Assembly: GCF_028657945.1 (NCBI RefSeq)
Contig: NZ_CP059693.1
Span: 1,364,001 to 1,428,000 of the forward strand
DNA: 64,000 nucleotides
From: Thalassomonas haliotis
GTDB lineage: Bacteria > Pseudomonadota > Gammaproteobacteria > Enterobacterales > Alteromonadaceae
Direction: 5' to 3'
The translations under genes were made by a program, and so were the position numbers. The notes beneath the pieces were generated by a model that was given only the letters and a program-made list of their open reading frames with translations, had not been told where the DNA came from and did no database searches. This document shows, one piece after another, positions 8,849 to 17,886 of the stretch; the first letter of the stretch is position 1; each line of letters starts with the position of its first letter.

Positions 8849-9769
8849 CTATAAACCCGCTTGTTTTAAACGGTTGGCATGCTGGCGGTATAAGGTTACC
8901 GGGTCGGTTTCAAACCAGCTGGTTAAGCCAAAGGCCTGGTTCACTTCATCCAGGTGATTCATATAATAATCATCCTTGATCACTTTACCCAGATGGGAGC
9001 TGCATGAAGACACCAGGCCGTCATTTTTCTCATCAAATACCAGGCTGGTGAGCTGCAGCGCGTAATCGAGCGGATCCACCAAATGAGTGAAAGGCTGTGC
9101 CCCTGACCAGGAATAATAATAAACGCCGTTGCTGCCGACTTTATTTCCGTCTCCGCAATAGCTGCTCGGCATACCTTCGGGATACTGGCTGTTAAATGCC
9201 ACAGAGCCTGGGGTGGTTAACGATTCTGTCATCGCCAGGCTGTCTTCCGGCAGCATTTCCCCTTCGCTGATGCCGGTGATCACATGGGCGAGGGCGTTAA
9301 GTCCCTGGCGGATGAGATCTTCGGTGACCGAGTCTTCCTCGACCAGGCCGCGCATAACATCGGCGAAGCGGCTACCCCAGTTGACGCCGCCAACGGAAGT
9401 TACCGAAGCCACCAGCTCAGGGCTGACACTGGCGACATACCTGGCGGTAGGGCCGCCATGGCTATGGCCTATGATATTGACTTTTTCCGCGCCGCTTTCC
9501 AGCAATACCGCCTGGATAAAAGTGCGTAATTGCTCTCCCCGAAATTCGGTAGAATTGGCGGGGGAAACCTGGGCCAGGTAAACCTGGCCGCCTTCTTCCC
9601 TTAAGGCCTGGGGGATGCCGTAGAAATAATCTATGCCCCAGATGTCATCAAAGCCAAAAATACCGTGAACAAAAACAAATGGATACTTGGTAGCGGCGCT
9701 ATTGCCCGCCTGGGCGTTTCCTATAACAGACAACAAAGACATCATAAGAATTATTATACTTTTTTTCAT
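8849..9769 (-). CDS. lipA: Secreted triacylglycerol lipase, family I.1
   Basis: A 306-residue alpha/beta-hydrolase lipase close to P. aeruginosa LipA. Residues 1-21 are a signal peptide (ending NAQA). The oxyanion-hole region is FVHGIFGFDDIWG. The triad is S103 in GHSHGG, D250 in KNDGLVS and H272 in YYMNHLDEV. Cys in SSYCGDG and VSSCSSH should form the usual disulfide, and DEKNDG and the following loop match the Ca2+ site region. The C-terminus TDPVTLYRQHANRLKQAGL is characteristic. The mature enzyme would be folded by the adjacent foldase and exported by type II secretion. The promoter should lie in 9770-9966, where nothing distinctive was seen. Confidence 0.95.
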   Translation of the reverse strand: MKKSIIILMMSLLSVIGNAQAGNSAATKYPFVFVHGIFGFDDIWGIDYFYGIPQALREEGGQVYLAQVSPANSTEFRGEQLRTFIQAVLLESGAEKVNIIGHSHGGPTARYVASVSPELVASVTSVGGVNWGSRFADVMRGLVEEDSVTEDLIRQGLNALAHVITGISEGEMLPEDSLAMTESLTTPGSVAFNSQYPEGMPSSYCGDGNKVGSNGVYYYSWSGAQPFTHLVDPLDYALQLTSLVFDEKNDGLVSSCSSHLGKVIKDDYYMNHLDEVNQAFGLTSWFETDPVTLYRQHANRLKQAGL

Positions 9770-9966
9770 ATCTTCTCCCTGGATACTGGGTGGTTGTTTT
9801 ATGGGCGAATCGATTAAAATTCGATCTATTTTTAATCTGGTCTAACCATTTAGGCAAGAACTTTTTGCTTTTTTGTCTGGAATTTAGCTTTTTTTCGTGA
9901 ATTTTAGCGACAGATGTGACCAGCTGCTCTTAGGAGGGGCAGCATTATTTTTTATTGGCAGCGGGG

Positions 9967-10173
9967 TTATTTTGTATCTTTGGGGGCGCCTAAAAGGCAC
10001 TTTTTACAGATTAAAGGGTAGCCTAACATTTTTGTCCTTCCCTGCTGTGTGGTGACCCAGGGGCGGCTTTGCCAGGGAGGCTGGTGGCGAACATGCTGAA
10101 AGTGGCCGCAGGCAAGCTGCGCCACCCAGTGCTGCTGGTCATCGAGATGGTAACCGGTAATTTCCTGTTCCAT
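9967..10173 (-). CDS. DUF3565 domain protein
   Basis: A 68-residue protein matching the DUF3565 family: ITGYHLDDQQHWVAQLACGH, QHVRHQPPWQSRPWVTT, and a C-terminal CKKC. The Cys/His pattern (C-G-H, H, C-x2-C) suggests a small metal-binding fold; its function is not known. It starts 33 bases after the response-regulator stop on the same strand and may be the last gene of that unit. Confidence 0.82.
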   Translation of the reverse strand: MEQEITGYHLDDQQHWVAQLACGHFQHVRHQPPWQSRPWVTTQQGRTKMLGYPLICKKCLLGAPKDTK

Positions 10174-10206
10174 GAAACTACCGTTTGAGTTGGCAAGTGT
10201 TAATGA

Positions 10207-10905
10207 TCACAGCGCCAATAAATAACCGACATTACGTACGGTTTTGATAATTTGCGGCTCTTTGGGATCGTCGTTGAGTTTTTTACGGATCCGGGAAATA
10301 CGTAAATCTATCGATCTGTCTATGCCGTCATAGGGTAAGCGGAAGATTTGCTGGTGTAATTCTTCCCGCTTGATGATAGTGCCGACATTTTTCGCCAGCA
10401 ACCACAAGAGATCGAATTCGGCGCTGGATAACTGCACCTGTTGGTTATTGTTGGTTACCGTGCGTTTGGTAGCGTCAAGTTTGATTTGCTGGCCATAGCA
10501 GAAGATGCCGTTTTCCTGGGACGTTTGCTGAATTGTACTCTGGCGGCGTAATTGCGAGCGGATATGGGCAAGCAGCACCCGGGGTTTTACCGGTTTGGCC
10601 AGGTAATCATCGGCGCCGACTTCAAGGCCGGTGACTTCATCGATATCATCTCCCAGTGCCGTCAACATGATGATGGCGCCGTGAAAGTCCGGACGGATAT
10701 TTTTGCATATGGTGAGGCCGTCTATGCCCGGCAACATCAGATCCAGAATAATGACATCCGGGCGGAATTCATCGACCGCTTCAAGGACATTCTCCCCGTG
10801 ATGTAAACATTTGACGGTAAAACCATTGGAGCTGAGGTAGGCGCTGATCAGCTCGGTTAATTCAATATCATCGTCAATTAAAAGTACGTTGTAGTTGCCT
10901 GCCAT
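10207..10905 (-). CDS. OmpR-family response regulator, RstA-like
   Basis: A 232-residue two-component transcription regulator. The receiver domain (1-120) has the acidic pocket D11-D12-D13, phospho-acceptor D55 in ILDLMLPG, and the LAKPVKP lysine. The winged-helix domain (about 135-230) ends in IDRSIDLRISRIRKKL and IKTVRNVGYL. The segment PYDGIDRSIDL resembles E. coli RstA. The likely partner kinase is the RstB-like gene at 13628-15220 on the same strand; three envelope-protein genes lie between them, so the system is split. The AGCTTTACC upstream gives a weak ribosome site. Confidence 0.9.
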   Translation of the reverse strand: MAGNYNVLLIDDDIELTELISAYLSSNGFTVKCLHHGENVLEAVDEFRPDVIILDLMLPGIDGLTICKNIRPDFHGAIIMLTALGDDIDEVTGLEVGADDYLAKPVKPRVLLAHIRSQLRRQSTIQQTSQENGIFCYGQQIKLDATKRTVTNNNQQVQLSSAEFDLLWLLAKNVGTIIKREELHQQIFRLPYDGIDRSIDLRISRIRKKLNDDPKEPQIIKTVRNVGYLLAL

Positions 10906-10985
10906 GGTAAAGCTTATATTCCTTAAAAAATTGCAAAGGTTAGGTTAAAAGGGGCATTTGAGGGCAATGTTAGCAAATAATGCCT

Positions 10986-11375
10986 TTAAGGTGCGAGTTT
11001 ATTAATTACGGTGACGGAGGAAAAAGCCTGCGGCAGCTCAAAATCCAGCCATTTTTTATGGGGGCGGCGACGGCAGAAATCTTCTTTGATGCGTTCAAGC
11101 TTCAGCTGGCTGTTGTACCAAACCTGTTTGAAGTATTTTGTTGTCGTGCAACCATTGGACATCAGCTGGATGCTGAGGGTATTTGCCTGGTAATTCATAC
11201 CGTAAATCGTTTCTTGTTTTGTCGGTGTTTTTCTCTGTGGTTTGCTGTTGTCCTTTTCGCCTTGAATAACGACTTGCTGTTCGCCCGGGCTGTGTTTAGT
11301 GCCGGCGTTGCCTGTCAGGCTGCAGCTCAACAGGGCTGTTGAAAGAAAAAGCAGGGTAAAGATATTTTTTTTCAT
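10986..11375 (-). CDS. Small predicted lipoprotein
   Basis: A 129-residue protein with a lipoprotein signal (hydrophobic TLLFLSTALLSC, lipobox LLSC with Cys18). The mature part is basic and polar, with NGCTTTKYFKQVWYNSQLKLERIKEDFC containing two further Cys that could pair. I do not recognise a family. It lies between the beta-barrel gene and the response regulator on the same strand, so it is probably part of the same envelope two-component locus. Confidence 0.7.
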   Translation of the reverse strand: MKKNIFTLLFLSTALLSCSLTGNAGTKHSPGEQQVVIQGEKDNSKPQRKTPTKQETIYGMNYQANTLSIQLMSNGCTTTKYFKQVWYNSQLKLERIKEDFCRRRPHKKWLDFELPQAFSSVTVINKLAP

Positions 11376-11522
11376 GATGATTTCACCTCATAACGATATA
11401 GTAATATTTAACTGCGATAGCGGCATTTATGCCAGAGATCCTTTGTGTGAATTATGTAGCGCTATGTATCAGCTTGTAGCTTATTTACCGCGAGCTGTTT
11501 CACTTTCTGTTTTTTAACCGGC

Positions 11523-13043
11523 TTAAAAACGGTAGCTGAGAAAGGCTTCTACCCGCTGCCAGTCATCCCTGCCTGATTGTTGGTTTTTATTGTTGCGGCT
11601 TAAATGGCCGTTAATGCCCAAGGTCAAATTGGCTGTCAACGGGTATTGCAAGCCGGCGGCAATCGATTGCTTATATTCCCGGCCCCAGTTTACCAGGGAA
11701 GGATGGTGAATTTCGTACATTAATCTATGGTAATGCAAAGTGATAAAGCCGGTTAAGCCAGCAAGTGCTCCCGGGGGAAAGGCATAATTTAAGCGGCCGT
11801 AAAAGGTCTGTTCATCATACTTGTTATAGGCATCCCTGGCATTATTTTGCAGATAGCGGCTGCCCAGGTGTAATTTCAGCAGAGGGCTGAAGTTCAGGGA
11901 GTATTCCAGGGCGGCGCTTGCCTGGTGGCTATTATGCAAATCGTATAAATCCCGGTAGCTTCTTTTCCCTTTTATCAGCGCCAGGGTCAGGCGGTTTTTG
12001 GTTATTGGCACAGAGGCGGAAAATATCAGCTTATCTTCATCAAGCACTCGCTTGCCATTATAATAGTGGGCGCGGTGGCTGAATTTGAAATTAAATAGCC
12101 ATAAGCTGTCACTGAGTAAATTGAAGCCGGTATCGAGTTTTAGCTGGCGGTAGTTAAGCTTTTTTCCCCGCTCAATAACCTGATTATCTACAGCTTTTTT
12201 TTGTCCTTGTTTTAAGTAAAGGGAAAACTGATTGTGCCAGTTAAATAATAAGGGCGTGGAAAATAACTGCAGTTTTTTGTTATGGCGATAATGGTGTTTT
12301 AATTTCACTTTCCGGGCGCGGTAACTGCTTTGTTTTTTCTCCCGGGCGGTGCTCCGCTCCACGATGTAATTACTGTCTTCTGCCGGGAAGGACTTTTCTG
12401 GATAGGCAGCACCGTAATCACCGTTATTATCGTAATGTGCGCCCGGTGCGGGGCCGCTAAGGTAATCGCCTTCATTACCCGGGCTAAACCCGGAAGGGTC
12501 AGCAACCTCCAGGTAATAATCTACCGGGAAACGGGAGGTAAATTCTTCAATACCGGCATAAGTACTGAGCATAGTCGCAAAGAGGTGTGAAGCCTTTTGC
12601 TTTTTCTCGTTTTCCTTAATAACTTGCTTTAATGCCGCTAATGTTTTTTTCTCGTTTGTGCTTAAGTCCAGTGTCTCTATATGGGCGGCGATATTGTTTG
12701 CCTGATGAAAGTCACTTAAGTTAATGTAATTAAAAGCTAGTTCGATATTGATGCGCTTATGATCGCCGTGTTGTTTTTTAAGGGGATTCAGCAGTTCAAG
12801 CGCCTGGTGATATTGGCTGTTTTTTCGCAATGAAATGGCCTGTTTTAGCTGCTCTGCGCTGGAGATTGCTTTTGCTATAAGTTGCGGGGATACCAGTAAA
12901 AACATCACTAACACTAGTGCCTGTCTCTGTTTTGTGGGCGGGCAAAAGGCCGGTATTTTTTTTCTGGTGCCATAACTCGGTAAAGAAGCCGCTAAAGAAA
13001 CCGGTGAAAACACCGCAAAGACATCAGTAATAGTTGTCAGCAT
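11523..13043 (-). CDS. Outer-membrane protein with N-terminal TPR region and beta-barrel (Slam-like)
   Basis: About 506 residues. A signal-like segment LVLVMFLLVSPQLIAKA precedes TPR-like helices (SSAEQLKQAISLRKNSQYHQALELLNPLKK, RINIELAFNYINLSDFHQANNIAAHI). After a Pro/Gly/Tyr-rich linker, the second half alternates polar and aromatic residues as in beta-strands and ends in SYRF, the C-terminal Phe rule for outer-membrane barrels. The layout resembles surface lipoprotein assembly modifiers (TPR plus 14-strand barrel), but that assignment is inference. The frame is open to 13097, overlapping the upstream gene by up to 74 bases. ATG 13043 is one candidate start; none has a strong ribosome site. 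Overlap with the acidic-protein gene points to coupled translation. Confidence 0.65.
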   Translation of the reverse strand: MLTTITDVFAVFSPVSLAASLPSYGTRKKIPAFCPPTKQRQALVLVMFLLVSPQLIAKAISSAEQLKQAISLRKNSQYHQALELLNPLKKQHGDHKRINIELAFNYINLSDFHQANNIAAHIETLDLSTNEKKTLAALKQVIKENEKKQKASHLFATMLSTYAGIEEFTSRFPVDYYLEVADPSGFSPGNEGDYLSGPAPGAHYDNNGDYGAAYPEKSFPAEDSNYIVERSTAREKKQSSYRARKVKLKHHYRHNKKLQLFSTPLLFNWHNQFSLYLKQGQKKAVDNQVIERGKKLNYRQLKLDTGFNLLSDSLWLFNFKFSHRAHYYNGKRVLDEDKLIFSASVPITKNRLTLALIKGKRSYRDLYDLHNSHQASAALEYSLNFSPLLKLHLGSRYLQNNARDAYNKYDEQTFYGRLNYAFPPGALAGLTGFITLHYHRLMYEIHHPSLVNWGREYKQSIAAGLQYPLTANLTLGINGHLSRNNKNQQSGRDDWQRVEAFLSYRF

Positions 13044-13572
13044 CGCTTGCTTGATCTTCAACAAGGTCGTCACTCCATACATCAAGGTCATCTTCAAAAT
13101 CCATTAAATCGCTGTTATCCAAGTTATTAATTAGACTTTCCTGTTCACCGGCGATACCTACGCCATACTCCTCGCCAGGCTTGGCCTGTATTTCAGGAAG
13201 TTCAGCTGTTTCCAGCCATTCGCCGCCCGGCTCTTCCGCCATCAAAGGGGGCAGTTGTACTTGCTCAAAGTTGTCCAGGGCAGACATTTTCTCAAGATCG
13301 GAAAAGTCCTGCTCCCAGTCTGCGCCGTGCCCCGAGTCTGATGCATTGCTGTTTTCACTTAGCTCGACTTCAAATAATTCGTTTTCCAGATCCAGGGTTA
13401 AGTTATCCAGGCTGGTTAGTATTTCGCTGTCTGTTTTTTCATCGGCTTGCAGGTTTGTATGGAAGGCGGCGCTATCATCACTTGCCGGGATTTCAGCTGC
13501 TTCCTGCCCGGCCAGGGGAAAACTGGCCAGGAGTAGCAAACATGAAAATGTAGCAAGTGTTTTATACATCAT
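13024..13572 (-). CDS. Acidic exported protein of unknown function
   Basis: A 182-residue protein with a clear signal peptide (MMYKTLATFSCLLLLASFPLAGQ) and a highly acidic mature chain: Asp/Glu are spread throughout, with patches such as DFEDDLDVWSDDLVEDQASD near the C-terminus, and there are almost no basic residues. It looks intrinsically disordered and could bind cations or a basic partner. It lies between the kinase gene (56 bases downstream of its stop) and the barrel gene, which it overlaps. No family was recognised. Confidence 0.65.
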   Translation of the reverse strand: MMYKTLATFSCLLLLASFPLAGQEAAEIPASDDSAAFHTNLQADEKTDSEILTSLDNLTLDLENELFEVELSENSNASDSGHGADWEQDFSDLEKMSALDNFEQVQLPPLMAEEPGGEWLETAELPEIQAKPGEEYGVGIAGEQESLINNLDNSDLMDFEDDLDVWSDDLVEDQASDADNYY

Positions 13573-13627
13573 GACTGATACTGGTATCCGCTATAAATCG
13601 CTAAAAAATGGCACAGGCCATTGACGG

Positions 13628-15220
13628 TTATTCATTGCTGTCGGGGCTTCTGGGCCAGCTAAACAGCAATTTGGCGCCGCCGCTGCTGCTGTTGGCTACG
13701 CTGATTTCGCCGGTATGCCAGTGGGCGATTTGTTTCACTATTGCCAGGCCCAAACCATAACCCCCCGATTGGCGGTCGCGGCTGGCGTCGAGCCGTTTAA
13801 AAGGTTCAAATACCGAGTTACGGTCTTTTTCCTCAATGCCGGGGCCGTTATCCGCTACCCAGATTTTTTGTTGCTGATCGCAAAAGTCATAGCCTATTTC
13901 TACCTTGTCGGTGGCATATTTAAGGGCATTGATGATCAGGTTTTCTATCGCCCGGTGCAGGTATCGCCGGTCAGCAAAAAAGGTGTCGCAGCTATTGGCA
14001 GGATAGCTAACAGTAATCGCCGGATTGGTTATTTTCAGCTTATGGTGTAGCTGGCTGAAGAATTCATCCGCGGAAATCGGTTCCAGATCGAGCGCCGGCA
14101 GATCCTGTTTTAGTTTGGAAAAAGTCAGCACTTCATCAATCAGGCTTTCAAGTTCATCGAGATCTTTTTCAATCCCGGATGCCTGTTTGCTTAAGACGGG
14201 ACTTTGATAATCTTCGATTGCCGCGGTGCGAAAACGAATGCGGGTCACCGGACTCCTGAGTTCATGGGAGATGGCGCCGATCATTTCTGTTTGGGCATCG
14301 ATAAGCTTATGTATGCGCTGCGCCATGGTATTGACCGTATTTGATAATTGACCGATAGCATCCGAGCCTGAGGGGACCGGCATAGACAAGTCTTTGTCAT
14401 GGCCGATAAGTTCTATCTGTTTGTCTATACTGGCCAGGCGTTTTTCCAGCGGGCTGACCAGAAGATAACTGGAGATTGCCATCAATACCAAAATGGCGAA
14501 TACACCCAGCAGAATAAGGGAGACAGGGAACCACTCGAAAAAAGGAATATCTCCCAAGACCAGCACATAAGGGCTGTTACCCAGTGGTGCATAGGCCTGC
14601 AGTGTCGGAACGCTGGTTGTGGAATTTTTCAATACCACGGAAATATCCCGTTTTTCTATGGTGCGGATATTGGTTGTCGGCAAGTGTAGTTTTTTTAAGG
14701 TTTTTAACTGGATAGGGTAGTTGAACATAGCGCGGATGTTGTCCAGCGCCTGGAGCCTTTGCTCGTTTTTATGGCGGCCGAGTTCATTGAGCATTAAAAA
14801 CGCGCTGGTACGTACCAGGGAGCTGCCGAAGTCGGCCAATTTTACCTCTAAATAATGCTCTTTATCGGCGAGTTTGATCAGTACCTGCCCGCCGGATAAA
14901 AGCGGGTTGATATTAAAAACATAACGGTCCCGCTGCAGCCGTTGATAAAGTTTGCTTGTCAGAGCTTTGTTACTGATATGTCTTTGCTCAAAAGTCAGAT
15001 CGCTGATTTTCTCGATTGCCGATAACCATAACCTTTGTTTTTCGCCCTGGTGACGGGCTGCCCCTTCGCTGATCAGCTTAAAGGTACCGCCATAGTTTTC
15101 CTGCACATGGCTTGAGATCCGGTGTTTGCTGAGGTAATAGCTGCACACGGCAATGACCAGCATAGTGGCTATCATGGCCAGGAACATTCCCATATAAATT
15201 CTTGCAAAAATACTGCGCAT
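13628..15220 (-). CDS. Sensor histidine kinase, RstB-like
   Basis: A 530-residue membrane kinase. TM1 lies at about residues 8-29 and TM2 at about 231-253, enclosing a periplasmic sensor of about 200 residues with no recognised fold. HAMP follows (SPLEKRLASIDKQIELIG), then HisKA with H319 in AISHELRSPVTRIRF. The HATPase domain has the N box (ENLIINALKYA), G1 box (DNGPGIEEKDR), F box (VFEPFKR) and G2 box (GGYGLGLAIV). It is the first gene of a same-strand run ending in the RstA-like regulator at 10207. The periplasmic domain is larger than that of E. coli RstB. The input signal is unknown; the envelope neighbours suggest a surface or ionic signal. Confidence 0.88.
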   Translation of the reverse strand: MRSIFARIYMGMFLAMIATMLVIAVCSYYLSKHRISSHVQENYGGTFKLISEGAARHQGEKQRLWLSAIEKISDLTFEQRHISNKALTSKLYQRLQRDRYVFNINPLLSGGQVLIKLADKEHYLEVKLADFGSSLVRTSAFLMLNELGRHKNEQRLQALDNIRAMFNYPIQLKTLKKLHLPTTNIRTIEKRDISVVLKNSTTSVPTLQAYAPLGNSPYVLVLGDIPFFEWFPVSLILLGVFAILVLMAISSYLLVSPLEKRLASIDKQIELIGHDKDLSMPVPSGSDAIGQLSNTVNTMAQRIHKLIDAQTEMIGAISHELRSPVTRIRFRTAAIEDYQSPVLSKQASGIEKDLDELESLIDEVLTFSKLKQDLPALDLEPISADEFFSQLHHKLKITNPAITVSYPANSCDTFFADRRYLHRAIENLIINALKYATDKVEIGYDFCDQQQKIWVADNGPGIEEKDRNSVFEPFKRLDASRDRQSGGYGLGLAIVKQIAHWHTGEISVANSSSGGAKLLFSWPRSPDSNE

Positions 15221-15736
15221 TAACTGCTCACCCGGTTGTGCTTGCTTAGGTTCATCTGCTTAAGTTTGCCGGGGAGTAATAAGGTTAGTAGGTTCGCTAA
15301 CAGCGGCCGGTCAAACTGAGTTAGTGATTATGTGGAGTTAGTAAACCGTATTGGCTCCGGGATTTGTAGCAAGTCATTGTAGGCTTTTGTATCGGATTGT
15401 ACGGCCTGATTGTACCAGGCGGCCAGGTGCCGGGTTTTGGCTGCCAGGCCGTGGCCTTTCTGGTTTGAGTGTTGCCGGCTGTGGTTTGATAGTTTCCGGG
15501 GAATACTCATGGAGAATTCATTTAATTATTAAAAATCATTGATTTACTTGTTTTGTATGCGCTTGGTGGAGCTTTAGCCCATGTTGATACATTTGGATAC
15601 ATTCCGCTAATTTTTGTCACTACAGCGGCGATGGTCCTGGGGCAATAATCAACTGGCGACATCGGCGATAGCGAGTGAAATTTAAAACAGCGGGTGTCGG
15701 TTAAGGAATACAACTAAAACTTCAGAGGTTAGAACT
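15221..15736. other. Intergenic region between divergent kinase and protease genes
   Basis: About 515 bases. Short open frames on both strands (up to 63 codons) have no convincing ribosome sites or recognisable products. The promoters for the kinase run (minus strand) and the protease (plus strand) should be here. The protease ribosome site is AGAGG at 15723-15727. Confidence 0.4.
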
Positions 15737-17212
15737 ATGTTGAAAAAATCGTTAATAGCTTTAGCAGTATTGGCCAGTACATCGGCTTTTGCCGGAACCA
15801 CCATTAAATCTAATAGTGGCCTGCCTTCTATCCGCATTGTCGGCGGGGAAGAATCTGTTCCTCATTCCCGTCCGTATCAGGTGTCTTTGCAGTCAACTGA
15901 CGGCAGCCATTTCTGTGGCGGCTCACTTATTGGTGACGATCTGGTATTAACGGCTGCCCATTGTATGGAAGGGGTAGATGGTAACAATCCTGAGCTTCAG
16001 GTACGTGTTGGCGCCCATAGCTTAACAGACGGTTCCGGCCAGGTTATCCAGGTGGCAACCACTTATACCAATCAGGAATACCCGGATCTGTCAAAAGATG
16101 TTGCGGTATTGAAATTAGCCGAAAAGATCACCGACAGCAATGCTGCAGCCTTGACTTTAGCCGATGATGCTTTCTTTACGGCCAACATGGCTGCCGGTAA
16201 AGACATGCTGGTTTCCGGCTGGGGTACGTTAAGCTCAGGCGGTGAAATGCCGGATAAATTGATGGAAGTTACCGTACCTTATGTTACCAATGAAATTTGT
16301 AACCAGGCATCGGCTTATGGTGGCCAGGTGCAGGACACGGAAATGTGTGCCGGTTTAGCACAAGGCGGTAAAGACTCGTGCCAGGGCGACAGTGGCGGGC
16401 CTCTGGTAGTCGATACCGGTAATGGTATGGTACAAGTTGGTGTTGTCAGCTGGGGTGAAGGCTGCGCAGCCGAAGGTAAATATGGCGTATATGCCAATGT
16501 TGCCAGCCTGAAAACCTGGATAGACAGCGCTGCTGCCGGTAACGAAGAGCCGTCTGGGCTTGTTGGCGGTGATGACGACTGGGAAGGAGGTGATGACTGG
16601 GAAGGAGATGATTATGAAGAAACCAGCTACATGGCCTTCCAGGAAACCTTCAGCTACAGCCCGGATGAAGAAGCATTAGAATTTGTTTTGGATGTGCCAG
16701 AAGATATTAATGTACTTTACATTGCCACTGCCGGCGGTGAAGGTGAACTTGATATCGTTGCCGAAAGAATTGGTGACAGCACAGGCGATGACGACCAGGG
16801 TGATGACGACCAGGGCGATGACGACCAGGGTGATGACGACTGGGGCGATGACGACTGGGGCGATGACGACTGGGGCGATGACGACCAGGGCGATGACGAC
16901 CAGGGCGATGATGACCAGGGCGATGACGACTGGGGCGGTGACGACCAGGGCGATGACGAATCCGGTGATGGCGGTCGCGACTGGTTCTGGAAAAAAGATG
17001 GCAATAAGAAAGCCCTGAAAACGGCTAAAGCCACCAGAGAAGGTGACAACGGAGCTGCTGAAGAAGAAAGCGAAAGCATAGTAGTTGAAGCGGTTGGTGA
17101 AGGTACTAATAAAGTACTGTTACTTGAGCGTCCGGTATCGGGTGAATGGAAGATCACTTTCTCCTCAGCCTCTGAACTTGAAGATGTTGAATTGACAGTG
17201 TTTTCTCACTAA
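15737..17212 (+). CDS. Exported trypsin-like serine protease (S1A) with Asp-rich repeat C-terminus
   Basis: A 491-residue secreted endopeptidase. Signal peptide 1-19 (ASTSAFA); the activation-like site is RIVGGEES. The catalytic triad is H75 (TAAHC), D121 (SKDVAVL) and S219 (GDSGGP). D213 six residues before the Ser sets trypsin-type Lys/Arg specificity. The S1 domain ends near residue 268. The C-terminal part begins with a [17 protein letters not shown] patch and a beta-rich PPC-like segment (about 295-348, [18 protein letters not shown]). This is interrupted by a 60-residue run of twelve GDDD(Q/W) units (350-409), then a basic [10 protein letters not shown] patch, and resumes as [15 protein letters not shown]. 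The repeat may bind Ca2+ or act as a flexible spacer. A terminator follows at 17346. Confidence 0.93.
   Translation: MLKKSLIALAVLASTSAFAGTTIKSNSGLPSIRIVGGEESVPHSRPYQVSLQSTDGSHFCGGSLIGDDLVLTAAHCMEGVDGNNPELQVRVGAHSLTDGSGQVIQVATTYTNQEYPDLSKDVAVLKLAEKITDSNAAALTLADDAFFTANMAAGKDMLVSGWGTLSSGGEMPDKLMEVTVPYVTNEICNQASAYGGQVQDTEMCAGLAQGGKDSCQGDSGGPLVVDTGNGMVQVGVVSWGEGCAAEGKYGVYANVASLKTWIDSAAAGNEEPSGLVGGDDDWEGGDDWEGDDYEETSYMAFQETFSYSPDEEALEFVLDVPEDINVLYIATAGGEGELDIVAERIGDSTGDDDQGDDDQGDDDQGDDDWGDDDWGDDDWGDDDQGDDDQGDDDQGDDDWGGDDQGDDESGDGGRDWFWKKDGNKKALKTAKATREGDNGAAEEESESIVVEAVGEGTNKVLLLERPVSGEWKITFSSASELEDVELTVFSH
16784..16963 (+). repeat. Twelve 15-bp tandem repeats encoding GDDD(Q/W)
   Basis: Twelve in-frame copies of a 15-bp unit GGYGATGACGACCAG/TGG inside the serine protease gene. 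The unit order at the last residue is Q,Q,Q,W,W,W,Q,Q,Q,W, then two degenerate units ([10 protein letters not shown]). Near-identical codons point to recent slippage or recombination, so copy number may vary between strains. Confidence 0.95.
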
Positions 17213-17345
17213 AGGCGACCTTGATGGTTTTGTAAATTTTAGTGTGAAAACCCTCTTGGGCAGGCTGGTTAATGGACGCATTGACTAGCTTGTTTTTTAG
17301 AGGAAAAAGCAGATCTTAACTGCTAGATCTTAACAGCTAGATGGT

Positions 17346-17378
17346 AAAAGCTTGGTGGTAAAACACTAAGCTTTTTTT
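17346..17378 (+). terminator. Intrinsic terminator after the serine protease
   Basis: AAAAGCTT-g-GTG / CAC-t-AAGCTTTT hairpin with a 6-base loop and seven T. It lies 134 bases after the protease stop; the space in between holds a 14-bp direct repeat (CTTAAC-GCTAGAT) near 17314-17341. Confidence 0.7.
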
Positions 17379-17526
17379 ATGTGCGGTAATTTATTATATG
17401 TTCTCTGGGTTGGCAGTGCCGTTTGTTATCAAGGTGAAATACCCGAAAACTTGAGTGACATGTCTAAATCGTCATTTAAATAAAGCGGATAAATAATAAA
17501 AACAATAGCTGTTATTTGAAGACTTA

Positions 17527-17784
17527 ATGTTTAGTTTTACCAACTTGCTCTCTTTCACTTTACTTGCTGTCGCTGGCGGGTTAATTGGAGGAATATATGC
17601 CTGTTATGCACATGGTCTCTTTTTTAAAAACTTATTTGTCACCGGGTTAATCCCCTTGGTGTTCTTAACGGTTGTTGTTAATAGCGCTCTGGCTGATCTA
17701 ATTGTGCTTGGTGATTTGTGTTTAACCGTGGCGTGTTGGATAACTGCTTCTGAGCTTACAGATATAAAAAATAGACTAATCTAG
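17527..17784 (+). CDS. Small hypothetical membrane protein
   Basis: 85 residues with about three hydrophobic segments: FTLLAVAGGLIGGIYACYAHGLFF, LFVTGLIPLVFLTVVVNSALADLIV and LCLTVACWITASEL. It ends in a short polar tail. No family was recognised. The ribosome site before the ATG is weak (TTGAAGAC). It is the first gene in a run of very short same-strand genes to 20356 that looks like acquired accessory DNA. Confidence 0.55.
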   Translation: MFSFTNLLSFTLLAVAGGLIGGIYACYAHGLFFKNLFVTGLIPLVFLTVVVNSALADLIVLGDLCLTVACWITASELTDIKNRLI

Positions 17785-17886
17785 TCATTGTTATAACAAG
17801 TTGTAACAAAAAGAAATTTCATCTACTGTGTTTTGTTTCTGTTTTTCGATAAGGTAAAAGTGAGCAGTTTAAACACCGGGAGATAA

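Noticed and set aside
15328-15542. Small frames of 60-63 codons on both strands between kinase and protease
   Set aside because: No ribosome sites, no recognisable product, overlapping each other.
16717-17157. Long open frame on the minus strand across the Asp-rich repeat (Ser/Pro-rich product)
   Set aside because: A shadow of the 15-bp repeat in the real protease gene; composition is a simple artefact of the repeat and there is no ribosome site.
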